Positions 8,169 to 16,695 of a stretch of DNA of 64,000 nt are shown piece after piece. Location: assembly GCF_000282195.1 (NCBI RefSeq), contig NZ_AKJT01000040.1, positions 62,001 through 126,000 of the forward strand, read 5' to 3'. This DNA comes from Pseudomonas sp. GM18. Lineage in GTDB: Bacteria > Pseudomonadota > Gammaproteobacteria > Pseudomonadales > Pseudomonadaceae. Both the position numbers and the translations under genes were made by a program. Numbering within the stretch: the stretch's first letter is position 1; every line of letters begins with the position of its first letter. The notes beneath the pieces are model-generated. The model was given only the letters and a program-made list of their open reading frames with translations. It made no database searches and was not told where the DNA came from.

Positions 8169-8936
8169 ATGTCTGAGGGGAATGCCGGGACAGGTACACG
8201 AGGCCTCAACGAAGCGCCGCTGAGCAGTGCTTTTCGCCAGGCCTGGCAGCAATGGTCCCAGGACTGGAGCCAGTTGCCCAAGGACAGCGAAGACGAAGCG
8301 CTGGTGGAAGCGGTGGTCGAACTCTCCACGCAAATCTCCCAACGCCTTTGGCGAACCGCCTTCGCCAAGGTCGGTGACGCCGCCACCGAGCAAGTCAAAG
8401 CACTGGTCTATGCCTTTGTCGCGCTGGTCGATGAAACCTTGCTGTTTACGCCATGGCCGGGCCAGTCGGCCTGGCAGGATAAACCCCTGGAATCGCGGAT
8501 GTACGCCAGCCGTCAGGCCGGCGAGCGGATACCGTTGGCGATCAAGGAACTGCTGGACGAGCAAATCCCCACCATGCGCGATCTGGCCAATGTCTATTTG
8601 CAGTGCCTGGTGTTGGGCTTTCAGGGGCGTCTGCGGGGCGAACAGAATCAGGCGCAGCATGAAAAATGGCGCCTGGCGCTGTTTACCTTTGCCTGGCAGC
8701 ACGAGGCGGATTATGCCGACGTCAGCTCCCGGCTCGAACAGCCTTCGGCGGTGACGCCGCTGCAATTGCCGGTGCGTCTTTCGTTGCCCGATGGCTTTCG
8801 TCTGGGCCTGGGGATTCTCGCCGTGGTCCTGCTGCTGACCGGGTTGGGGCAGTTGTTCTGGCGTGACATTCGCCAGGAGCTCGAACCGGTCTTGCAACTG
8901 ACCGATTCGGTGGCCACCTCGGAGCAAGACTCATGA
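8169..8936 (+). CDS. tssL: T6SS inner-membrane protein TssL (DotU/IcmH family)
   Basis: A 255-residue TssL. The cytoplasmic DotU domain is recognisable by VYAFVALVDETLLFTPW, then RMYASRQAGERIPLAI and YLQCLVLGFQGRLRG. A single membrane helix near residues 217-237 (LGILAVVLLLTGLGQLFW) ends the protein; there is no C-terminal OmpA/peptidoglycan-binding domain, so cell-wall anchoring would have to come from another protein. ATG at 8169 follows an AAGGAA site. Its stop overlaps the tssM start (ATGA). Confidence 0.95.
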   Translation: MSEGNAGTGTRGLNEAPLSSAFRQAWQQWSQDWSQLPKDSEDEALVEAVVELSTQISQRLWRTAFAKVGDAATEQVKALVYAFVALVDETLLFTPWPGQSAWQDKPLESRMYASRQAGERIPLAIKELLDEQIPTMRDLANVYLQCLVLGFQGRLRGEQNQAQHEKWRLALFTFAWQHEADYADVSSRLEQPSAVTPLQLPVRLSLPDGFRLGLGILAVVLLLTGLGQLFWRDIRQELEPVLQLTDSVATSEQDS

Positions 8937-11900
8937 GCACGCTGGGGATTATCGGCCTCATCATCGCCGTGCTGTTGGTGCTGGCGATTGTCGCCGTGGC
9001 GGTCTGGTGGTTGCGCACGCAAAGCGGTGCGGCGATCCGCAGTTTTTACATGGCGGTGCGGCAGATGGAGCAGGAGCAGGGCACCCAGGATCGTTATCAG
9101 ATTCCCTGGCTGCTGATGCTCGGCAACGAGACTCAGGGCACCCAGTTGTGCACTCAGTGGCGCTTGCAGCCCACCGACAAACCGGGCTGGTTCGGTCGCT
9201 GGTGGTCGGACCCTGAAGGGGCGGTATTGGTGGTACCCCAGGCGCTGTTTTTGCCGGATGAAGGCATGCACCTGCAACGGGGTGGCTGGTGGCGCTTGCT
9301 GGGATTGATCCTGCGCTTGCGCAGTCAACGTCCGCTGGACGGAGTGATCTGGACGGTGCCGATCAGTCGGCTGGGCAATGCCGAGCAGGCGGCGGCCCTC
9401 GGCTTGGCGGCGCGTCGACGCTTCATCGATTTGTTGCAACGCTTCGGTTTGAGCCTGCCGGTGTACGTGGTCATTACCGGCATGGAAGAGTTGCCGGGCT
9501 TTCAGGAGTTGATCAGCGCGTTGCCGGTCGAGGCTCGTGAACGCACACTCGGCTGGTCCTCGCCTCACGGGCCCGATGCGGTCTGGCAGGCGCAATGGAG
9601 CGATCAGGCGCTGGATCAGGTCAACCGGGCGCTGGCGGAATCGATCATCGAAATCGGCGCCTTGTCCGGGCAGTTGAGCGTCGATTTGTATGGCTTGCCG
9701 GAACGTTTCGAAGCCTTGCGGCGGCATCTGCAATCCTTGCTGGAACCGGTTTTTCAGGGCAATGCGCAAGGCGAGGCGCCGCGTTTTCGCGGGGTTTATT
9801 TCACCGCCAACCAGCCCTCGGACGACAGCGCCAACGGATTTTCGGCCTACGACACTGGCTTACAGCAGAGCGCTTTCGCCCGGCAGTTGTGGCAACGGCG
9901 GGTGGTCGCCGAACGCGGCCTGGCTCAAGTGGTGCCGCGTCTGCTACGCCTGCGTCAGCGCTGGCAGCGCGTGACCGGTGGGGTGGCGCTGGTGGTCGCG
10001 CTGCTCTGGGGCGCTGGCATGCTGTGGGTGTGGCAGGACTCGGAAAAGGATGCCCATGAGTTGTCGCGTCTGATGCAAGGGGCGCAGAAAAATTACGCGG
10101 CTGTCACGGATGAATCCCATCGGCTGGAGGCGACCCGACGCAACGTCCAGAGTTTCTGGAGGGTGCTGGAAAAAGCACCGCGCTGGCGCTTCACCTCAGT
10201 GGTGTTTCCGACCTCCTGGTTCTCCTCGCTGGATGCGCAGTTGGAGAACGAATTGCGCCTCACCGCCCACAGCCATTTGTTGCTGCCGCTGCGCGATTTG
10301 TTGAGCGCGGATCTGGCGCAACTCAAGACCATTCGCAACACCGAACGACGGGGCAACGTCGAAAGCGAAGATCCGGCCCAATGGCAAAACTACGTCAAGG
10401 CCACGGAACTGGTGGAGCGTGCGGTGAGTCTGGAGCAGCAGAACCAGTGGTTCAATCAGGCGCTGAACAATACCAAGGCGCCGCTCGAAGACCTGGTGTT
10501 GCTGAGCAACAATGCCCTGTCGCTGAACCTCAACGCCGGCACTCTGCACCGCGCCGGTTTTTACAACCGGGCGCTGCTGGATGCCGACAACAGTGAGTTG
10601 AAACCGCTGGACCTGACCGTCGAGCGCGCGCAGATCGAGGAAAACTTCCTCGGGCTCATGGAGCGCTGGCTGGACCAGTATTTCCTTGCCGACAACTTCG
10701 TGCGCCAGGCCGGTTATCTGCGCTTGCACCTGGAGCGGCTGGAGGCCGGCAGCGGCAATTCCCTCTCCGAGCTGGAAGATTTGCGCGCGCTGATCGACGA
10801 CCTGCAAGCACTGGTCGGCCTGACCAACTCAGCGTGGAGCCGGGGCAAGGGCCAGGATCTGGTGCCCGGTTACCGGGCGATGATGGACAAGGTACGTCAG
10901 AGTACTTTGCTCGGCCCGCAGGTCGAACAGCAGCTGGATCAGCAGGCGTCGAAGTTGCAGCAGAGCTTTCGTGACCAGTGGATCACCCAGGCCGGGGCCC
11001 GGGATAATTTGCTGATCCAGCAAGGCAGCGGGCAACTGGTATTGCAGGAGCATGTGGTGCAGTTGAACAACGCGGTGCAGGCGCTGTTCAAGCGCGATTT
11101 TGTCGCCATCGCCTTACAGGCGGATCAGTCCGACGTCCCGGATGGGCAGGGGCGCGGTGTTGATGGCGACGACCTCGACAGTGCGCTGAACTACTTCGCC
11201 AGTTACAAGAGTTATGCCGCCGAAGAGCTGCCGCGCATTCCCCCGGCGTATCGTGGCGCGTTGCTGCAAGCGGCCGAAGGCGCGGTGGTCAAGGCCATGT
11301 TGTCGAGCCTGCGCGAGCACAATGCGCAGGTCCACAGCGGCGTTTTCAATGTGCAGGCAGCCCAGGCGATTGCCTTGCAGAAAGCCTTTGTCGAGGTGCG
11401 CCGCAGCGATCTGGCCACGCGTTTGCAAACCGCCTTGAACCGCCGTGCATTGGCGGACATCGTCAGCGGCCTCGACGAAATCGTCGCCCAGCCACTGTTC
11501 AGTGGACGCACCGAAATCAGCCAGTGGGACGGCTCGAAAAACCTCGGCCTGCAACTGTATGGCGCCAATGACGTGCAGGATTTGAAACTGAGCCTCAAGC
11601 AGCAGTTCAATACCATGCTCGGCATCACCGAGCGCCGCACTTCGGCGCTGGAATGGCTGAAAGTCCAGCAACAGAACCTCTCGGCACTGGATTACGAGCG
11701 TGTGACGCAGTTCAGCGCGCTCAACGACGAGCTGCTCAAATACAAAGAGCAGAACCCCGCCAGTTCGCCGGCGCAGATCGAGCAATTGGTGAGCCGGGAC
11801 TTCATCGAAATGGACGTCGCGTCCTGTGGCCAGATCCTGCAAACCGCCAACCTGTCCGGAGGGCGCGGAACCTTGGCGTTGCGGGCGGTGGATCTACAAC

Positions 11901-12751
11901 AAGCCGCCATGCAGCGCTGCCAGTTCTTGCAACAGCAACAGGCGGCAGCTGCGTGGAATGAGCTGGCCAACTATTTCAACCAGTACTTGGCGGAGCGCTT
12001 TCCGTTTGCCAATGGCCTGCAGGCCAGCGATGCCGACCCGGCCCGGGTCCAGCATTTGCTGGAACTGATCGACAAGCGTTTGCCGGTGGCGCAGGCCGGC
12101 TTGCTGCTGAGCCAGACCCCGGAGCGCTTGGCCGCCGAGGACTTTCTCAATCGTCTGAAGCAAGCCAGCACCTGGCTGGGGCCGATGTTCGTGCGCGACA
12201 AGAGCGGTGTGCTGGGGCTGGAGATGGACGTGCGCTGGCGCACCGATCGGGAGGAAGAGCGTGGCGCCGATCAGGTGATTGCCTGGGGCTTGAACGCCGG
12301 CAATCAACAGATCAACTACCCCGGCGAGGCTCAGCAGAACCTGCGCTGGATGGTCGGTCAACCGATCCGGCTGACCTTGCGCTGGGCCAGAAATGGCTAT
12401 CAGCGCCCGGCCAACGATCCGTTGCAGCCGAGCCTGGTGGTGCGGGATCTGGAAGCGGGTTGGGAGTACAGCGGTCCATGGTCGCTGTTGCGCTTGATGC
12501 GTTCGCACGTGTCGGTGCAGCGTCAGCCGAACCTGGACTACACGGATTTTCCGTTGACCTTGCGCCTGCCCGTGACCACGCAGGCCAGCACCGCGGAGCA
12601 GACCCTGATGTTTGTGCGCTTGTCGCTGATGACCCAAGGCTCGAAATTGCCGCTGTCCATTCAGCCCTTGCCGACCCGGGCTCCGCGTTCACCGTTCATG
12701 GTGACGCGGTCGACCGCGGCCATTGAATCCCATGAGGAGGAGGGCCTGTGA
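8933..12751 (+). CDS. tssM: T6SS inner-membrane protein TssM (IcmF family), Walker A lost
   Basis: A 1272-residue TssM, which spans the periplasm and connects TssL to TssJ. A membrane helix covers about residues 4-27 and another about 346-368 (VALVVALLWGAGMLWVW); the region between would be cytoplasmic, and the long C-terminal part periplasmic. Where many TssM proteins carry PWYLIIG-x-x-GxGKT, this one reads PWLLMLGNETQGTQLC, with neither the GxGK loop nor the lysine, so nucleotide binding by this motif is unlikely. Only one helix precedes this domain, against the two usually seen. Coupled to tssL by ATGA and to tssA by GTGA. Confidence 0.95.
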   Translation: MSTLGIIGLIIAVLLVLAIVAVAVWWLRTQSGAAIRSFYMAVRQMEQEQGTQDRYQIPWLLMLGNETQGTQLCTQWRLQPTDKPGWFGRWWSDPEGAVLVVPQALFLPDEGMHLQRGGWWRLLGLILRLRSQRPLDGVIWTVPISRLGNAEQAAALGLAARRRFIDLLQRFGLSLPVYVVITGMEELPGFQELISALPVEARERTLGWSSPHGPDAVWQAQWSDQALDQVNRALAESIIEIGALSGQLSVDLYGLPERFEALRRHLQSLLEPVFQGNAQGEAPRFRGVYFTANQPSDDSANGFSAYDTGLQQSAFARQLWQRRVVAERGLAQVVPRLLRLRQRWQRVTGGVALVVALLWGAGMLWVWQDSEKDAHELSRLMQGAQKNYAAVTDESHRLEATRRNVQSFWRVLEKAPRWRFTSVVFPTSWFSSLDAQLENELRLTAHSHLLLPLRDLLSADLAQLKTIRNTERRGNVESEDPAQWQNYVKATELVERAVSLEQQNQWFNQALNNTKAPLEDLVLLSNNALSLNLNAGTLHRAGFYNRALLDADNSELKPLDLTVERAQIEENFLGLMERWLDQYFLADNFVRQAGYLRLHLERLEAGSGNSLSELEDLRALIDDLQALVGLTNSAWSRGKGQDLVPGYRAMMDKVRQSTLLGPQVEQQLDQQASKLQQSFRDQWITQAGARDNLLIQQGSGQLVLQEHVVQLNNAVQALFKRDFVAIALQADQSDVPDGQGRGVDGDDLDSALNYFASYKSYAAEELPRIPPAYRGALLQAAEGAVVKAMLSSLREHNAQVHSGVFNVQAAQAIALQKAFVEVRRSDLATRLQTALNRRALADIVSGLDEIVAQPLFSGRTEISQWDGSKNLGLQLYGANDVQDLKLSLKQQFNTMLGITERRTSALEWLKVQQQNLSALDYERVTQFSALNDELLKYKEQNPASSPAQIEQLVSRDFIEMDVASCGQILQTANLSGGRGTLALRAVDLQQAAMQRCQFLQQQQAAAAWNELANYFNQYLAERFPFANGLQASDADPARVQHLLELIDKRLPVAQAGLLLSQTPERLAAEDFLNRLKQASTWLGPMFVRDKSGVLGLEMDVRWRTDREEERGADQVIAWGLNAGNQQINYPGEAQQNLRWMVGQPIRLTLRWARNGYQRPANDPLQPSLVVRDLEAGWEYSGPWSLLRLMRSHVSVQRQPNLDYTDFPLTLRLPVTTQASTAEQTLMFVRLSLMTQGSKLPLSIQPLPTRAPRSPFMVTRSTAAIESHEEEGL

Positions 12752-13839
12752 ATCAACCTTCAACACCGTTGCCGGAACTGATTGCGCAACTGCTCGAACC
12801 GATCAGCGAGCAGGCGCCTTGTGGTCAGGATTTGCGTTATGAACCCGAGTTCGACCGGTTGCGCGAACTGCGCCGAGAGGACGACACCAGTTTGCCGACG
12901 GGTGTGTGGCAGTCGTCGATCAAGCGCGCCCAATGGCCGGAACTGGAAAAGCTGACCACGAGCCTGCTGCTCGAACGCAGCAAGGACTTGATGCTCAGCG
13001 CCTGGCTGGGGGAGGCCTGGCTGCATCAGGACGGGCTCGAAGGGTTGCCGGGCAGCCTGGCGCTGGTGGCCGGGTTATGCGAGCGCTATCCCGAACACCT
13101 GCACCCACAGGCTGAGGACGGCGACCAGTCATGGCGGGTGATACCGCTGGAATGGCTGGCTCGACGCTACGCTGAAGTGTTGCTGACCCGAGTGCCGCTG
13201 TTCGAGCCGCACAACCATGAGTTCGATGGTTTCTGTCTGGACGCCTGGCGCCGGTTGCAGTTGCAACAGGTGCAGGGCCGCGACAGTAAAGCGGCCAAGA
13301 CCTCGGCCGAGAACGCGCGCAACGAACAGAAAAAACTCACCGAACAGATTCGCGCCACACCGTTGTCATTCTGGTTGCGCAGCCAGGGCAGTCTGCTGCT
13401 CAGCCAGCAGCACTTGCAGCGCCTGGAGGTGTGGAGCGACGCTTTTCTCGGAAACCAGGCCCCAGGCTTCAAGGCGTTGCAGGACGTGATCGACGCATTG
13501 TTGACGCTGGTTCAGGAGTTCATCGCCATGCATCCACGAAAACCGACCCCGGCACCGCCCGTCGAAACGCCTGTGGTGGCAGCATCGAGCCCGGTTGCTG
13601 CGCCGGAAGTCATCCCGACGCCCCAGGTGTTCAGCGAGCCGGCGAATCGTGAAGAGGCGTACCGGCAGTTGCTGCTGATCGCCGAGTACCTGGCGCGCAC
13701 CGAACCCCACAGTCCGGTGCCCTATCTGATCAAGCGGGGCGTGGAGTGGGGCAACAAGCCCCTGAGTGAACTGCTGGGCGAACTGATCAGCGCCGACGCC
13801 GAATCCCGGCGACTCTGGACGCTGTTGGGCGTTCTTTAG
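12748..13839 (+). CDS. tssA: T6SS TssA-family assembly protein (ImpA N-domain)
   Basis: A 363-residue protein with an ImpA N-terminal domain: LLEPISEQAPCGQDLRYEPEFD, then LREDDTSLP-like and W-x-SSIKRAQWPELEKL segments. The C-terminal part has NREEAYRQLLLIAEYLARTEPHSPVPYLIKRG, as in TssA/VasJ-type proteins. TssA proteins organise baseplate docking and sheath growth. The GTG at 12748 overlaps the tssM stop and follows a GAGGAGGAGGG site. In HSI-III of P. aeruginosa the next gene is the sigma-54 activator sfa3; here the cluster ends and a convergent dehydrogenase follows with a four-base overlap. Confidence 0.9.
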   Translation: MNQPSTPLPELIAQLLEPISEQAPCGQDLRYEPEFDRLRELRREDDTSLPTGVWQSSIKRAQWPELEKLTTSLLLERSKDLMLSAWLGEAWLHQDGLEGLPGSLALVAGLCERYPEHLHPQAEDGDQSWRVIPLEWLARRYAEVLLTRVPLFEPHNHEFDGFCLDAWRRLQLQQVQGRDSKAAKTSAENARNEQKKLTEQIRATPLSFWLRSQGSLLLSQQHLQRLEVWSDAFLGNQAPGFKALQDVIDALLTLVQEFIAMHPRKPTPAPPVETPVVAASSPVAAPEVIPTPQVFSEPANREEAYRQLLLIAEYLARTEPHSPVPYLIKRGVEWGNKPLSELLGELISADAESRRLWTLLGVL

Positions 13840-14807
13840 TGATTGAGCCGGGTTGCTGTTGACGGTGGCGGTAACGCAATAGGCGTCAGTACCGGTTGAC
13901 CAGAAAAAAACGCCGTCAGGTTTTTGCCGGCCAGTTCGACGGTGCCTTGGGTGGCCTCCGGGGACAATCCGGCGACATGCGGGGTCAGAATCACGTTGGC
14001 CAACCCCTTGAGGGCGTCCGGTACCTGGGGTTCGTTGTCGAAGACATCCAGCGCGGCACCGGCGATCCGCCGCTGTTCGAGGGCGGTGATCAGGTCTGCC
14101 GTGACGACCACACTGGCCCGGGCGATGTTGACGAGGAACCCGTTGGGCCCCAGGGCGTCGAGCACTTGCCGGTTGATCAGGTGCTGGGTGCCGATCCCGC
14201 CTGGGGTGGCGACTATCAGGAAATCCGAATGGCGTGCCAGCTCGGTAGGCGTCGAGCAATAGCTGTACGGCACATCGCTGCGATGTTGGCGGTTGTGGTA
14301 ACTCACCCTCATATCAAAGCCGTTGGCGGCACGTTTGGCGATAGCCAGGCCAACAGCACCGAGGCCGAGGATGCCTATGTGTTTGCCGGACAGGGAAGGG
14401 CGCATGATTTTCGGCCACTCGCCCCGACGGACGGCAGCATCGGCCCGAGGGATGTCACGAACCAGTGCCAGCAGCAACGCCATGGCGTGATCGGCAACGG
14501 AAGAGGCATTGACGCCGGCGCCGTTGGTCACAGTGATCCCCCGGTTGACGGCGGCTTGCAGGTCGACGTGTTCGTAACCAGCGCCGATCACGCAGATGAT
14601 CTTGAGGTTGGGCAGAGCGGCGATTTCATTGGCGTACAGGCCCAACGGGCCACGCGTCAGCACCGCATCGATCTGGCTGCCCTGTCGGGCAATGGCGGCG
14701 GCGCGCTCGGCCGGGGTTGGGGCCAGGATCAAATGAAACCCCTGATGTTCGAGAATCGGCAGGTATTCATTGATGGTTTCAACCAGTACCAGAACAGTTG
14801 CGGTCAT
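13836..14807 (-). CDS. D-2-hydroxyacid dehydrogenase (glyoxylate/hydroxypyruvate reductase type)
   Basis: A 323-residue NAD(P)-dependent 2-hydroxyacid dehydrogenase, probably reducing glyoxylate, hydroxypyruvate or a related 2-oxoacid. The Rossmann motif HIGILGLGAVGLAIAKR is central; catalytic residues are the Arg in VNIARASVV, the Glu in DVFDNEPQVP and the His in LTPHVAGLSPEAT. The N-terminal half carries the substrate-binding VIGAGYEHVDL segment. The substrate cannot be settled from sequence. It is convergent with tssA, the two stop codons overlapping, and shows no link to secretion. Confidence 0.88.
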   Translation of the reverse strand: MTATVLVLVETINEYLPILEHQGFHLILAPTPAERAAAIARQGSQIDAVLTRGPLGLYANEIAALPNLKIICVIGAGYEHVDLQAAVNRGITVTNGAGVNASSVADHAMALLLALVRDIPRADAAVRRGEWPKIMRPSLSGKHIGILGLGAVGLAIAKRAANGFDMRVSYHNRQHRSDVPYSYCSTPTELARHSDFLIVATPGGIGTQHLINRQVLDALGPNGFLVNIARASVVVTADLITALEQRRIAGAALDVFDNEPQVPDALKGLANVILTPHVAGLSPEATQGTVELAGKNLTAFFSGQPVLTPIALPPPSTATRLNH

Positions 14808-15012
14808 GCTGGGCTCCTGAGGGCAGCGGAGTGTCGGGGCTCGAACGTCGCGTCAGATTGCTGACTCTAGAGCAGATTGGCAATGGCCCGAGATCATAGG
14901 TTATTGGTTGGCAAGCACCCGTGCAGGCGTTGGCGATACCGGCGAGCTTCTTAGATACAACACTAGATCAGCGCGCGGCGGATGGAGAGGATTTGTCCGC
15001 GATGAAATTGCC

Positions 15013-15102
15013 GTAGCAGCTGTCGAGCCTGCGAGGCTGCGTTCGGGTGTAGCAGCTGTCGAGCTTGCGAGGCTGCGTTCGGCTGCGCAGCAGTCGTAAA
15101 AT
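15013..15102 (+). repeat. Tandem pair of REP-type repeats
   Basis: Two direct copies of GTAGCAGCTGTCGAGC followed by t/c-TGCGAGGCTGCGTTCGG, the first at 15013-15047 and the second at 15048-15082, the latter extended by CTGCGCAGCAGTCGTAAA. The same unit appears as an inverted pair at 62726-62885, showing a dispersed repeat family. Confidence 0.85.
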
Positions 15103-15151
15103 CAGGCACTGCGGTCCGTCAGGCACACCGTACATTCAGGGTTTACTAAAG

Positions 15152-15170
15152 TGTGTCAGAAAACGACACA
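15152..15170. promoter_or_regulatory. Perfect 6-bp dyad upstream of the permease
   Basis: TGTGTC (15152-15157) and GACACA (15165-15170) form a perfect inverted repeat with a seven-base spacer, about 200 bases before the permease ATG. Its shape suggests an operator for a dimeric regulator; the regulator is unknown. Confidence 0.4.
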
Positions 15171-15373
15171 TCGCATACCCGTTGCCGACAGTTATTTTTC
15201 TAAAAACGACAGACCTCTGATCTGCTCCGCACAACCATTGCTCAGCTAAACCTTTGCTTCTGCTCGTTTATCACGGAGAATCCCGCCCCTGTTTCGGCCG
15301 GAGCATGTCTGTCGGTTTTTTCCGACGCGTCCTGACCGAGTGGCAAGTGACCGGAAAGCGGAGATCCGACCGG

Positions 15374-16654
15374 ATGAATGATCAGGCCAATAGCGTCGAC
15401 GAGCGCTATGTAGCGGCGACACCAGCGAGCCTCGAAAGCTGGAACCGCCATGACACCACCTGGATGCTGGGCCTGTTTGGCACGGCAATCGGGGCCGGTA
15501 CCCTGTTTTTACCCATCAACGCGGGGCTGGGCGGCTTTTGGCCGCTGCTGATCCTGGCGCTGCTGGCGTTCCCCATGACGTTTTACGCGCACCGTGGCCT
15601 GACCCGCTTCGTGCTGTCCGGCCGTGAAGGCGCAGACATCACCGAAGTGGTGGAAGAACATTTCGGCATTAAGGCCGGCGCGCTGATCACCTTGTTGTAT
15701 TTTTTCGCGATCTTCCCGATCCTGCTGATCTATAGCGTGGCCCTGACCAACACCGTGGGCAGTTTCCTCGAACATCAGTTGCACATCATGCCGCCACCGC
15801 GCGCCGTGCTGTCGTTCGTGCTGATTCTCGGCCTGTTGGCGGTGGTGCGTTGCGGTGAGCAGGTGATCGTCAAGGCCATGAGCCTGATGGTGTATCCGTT
15901 CATCGTCGCGCTGCTGTTCCTGGCGGTGTTCCTGATTCCTCACTGGAACGGCGGCATCCTCAGCACCGCGTCCACACTGCCAGAGTCGTCGGCGCTGCTG
16001 CACACCCTGTGGCTGGCGATTCCGGTGATGGTGTTCTCGTTCAACCATTCGCCGATCATTTCGGCGTTCGCGGTGGACCAGAAACGTCGCTACGGCACGC
16101 ATGCCCAAGAGCGCAGCTCGCAGATCCTGTCCCGCGCCCACCTCCTGATGGTGGTGATGGTGCTGTTCTTCGTCTTCAGCTGCGTGTTGACCCTGTCGCC
16201 GGCGCAACTGGCGGAAGCCAAGGCGCAGAACCTGTCGATCCTGTCGTACCTGGCCAACCACTTCAGCAACCCGACCATCGCCTTCGCGGCGCCGTTGATT
16301 GCCTTCGTGGCCATTTCCAAGTCATTCCTGGGCCACTACATCGGCGCCAGCGAAGGCTTGAAGGGCTTGATCGTCAAGAGCGGCAAACGCCCGGCGCCGA
16401 AGACCCTGGACCGTATGACCGCGGCTTTCATGCTGGTGGTCTGCTGGATTGTCGCGACCCTGAACCCGAGCATTCTCGGCATGATCGAAACCCTCGGTGG
16501 CCCGGTCATCGCGGCGATTCTGTTCCTGATGCCGATGTACGCGATCCGCAAGGTGCCGGCCATGGCGCGTTACCGTGGCCAAGCCTCCAACGTCTTCGTG
16601 ACACTGGTGGGCCTGGTGGCGATTACGGCGTTGATCTACTCGCTCAGCGCCTGA
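15374..16654 (+). CDS. HAAAP-family amino-acid permease (serine/threonine type)
   Basis: A 426-residue integral membrane transporter of about 11 helices, related to SdaC/YhaO/YhjV proton symporters for hydroxy and aromatic amino acids. The opening LGLFGTAIGAGTLFLPIN and FPMTFYAHRGLTRFVLSG are diagnostic. I chose the ATG at 15374 (MNDQANSVDERY), which begins a normal cytoplasmic tail; an in-frame extension to 15254 lacks family character. The GGAG site is rather far upstream (about 12 bases). Serine or threonine is the likeliest substrate, but the family does not allow certainty. A strong hairpin follows the stop. Confidence 0.85.
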   Translation: MNDQANSVDERYVAATPASLESWNRHDTTWMLGLFGTAIGAGTLFLPINAGLGGFWPLLILALLAFPMTFYAHRGLTRFVLSGREGADITEVVEEHFGIKAGALITLLYFFAIFPILLIYSVALTNTVGSFLEHQLHIMPPPRAVLSFVLILGLLAVVRCGEQVIVKAMSLMVYPFIVALLFLAVFLIPHWNGGILSTASTLPESSALLHTLWLAIPVMVFSFNHSPIISAFAVDQKRRYGTHAQERSSQILSRAHLLMVVMVLFFVFSCVLTLSPAQLAEAKAQNLSILSYLANHFSNPTIAFAAPLIAFVAISKSFLGHYIGASEGLKGLIVKSGKRPAPKTLDRMTAAFMLVVCWIVATLNPSILGMIETLGGPVIAAILFLMPMYAIRKVPAMARYRGQASNVFVTLVGLVAITALIYSLSA

Positions 16655-16660
16655 AGCCGC

Positions 16661-16695
16661 GGGCGATCAATCGGGGTTGCCCCGGTTGATCGCCC
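16661..16695. terminator. Long hairpin after the permease gene
   Basis: A 16-bp stem (16661-16676 and 16680-16695, one G-T wobble) with a three-base loop starts six bases after the permease stop. No T-run follows on either strand, so it may act as a transcript-stabilising or weak terminating structure. It also forms the last codons of the RhlB-like gene on the other strand. Confidence 0.65.

Larger units (their letters stand above)
14808..15373. other. 566-base intergenic region
   Basis: Region between the divergent dehydrogenase and permease genes. It holds two direct copies of a REP-type repeat (15013-15102) and, nearer the permease, a perfect dyad (15152-15170). From 14820 to 15010 I see no gene, hairpin or clear promoter. 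A short frame here consists largely of repeat sequence and is not counted as a gene. Confidence 0.7.

Noticed and set aside
14908..15099. A 63-codon plus-strand frame near the REP repeats
   Set aside because: Half of it is repeat sequence and the residue pattern is low complexity; no ribosome site.
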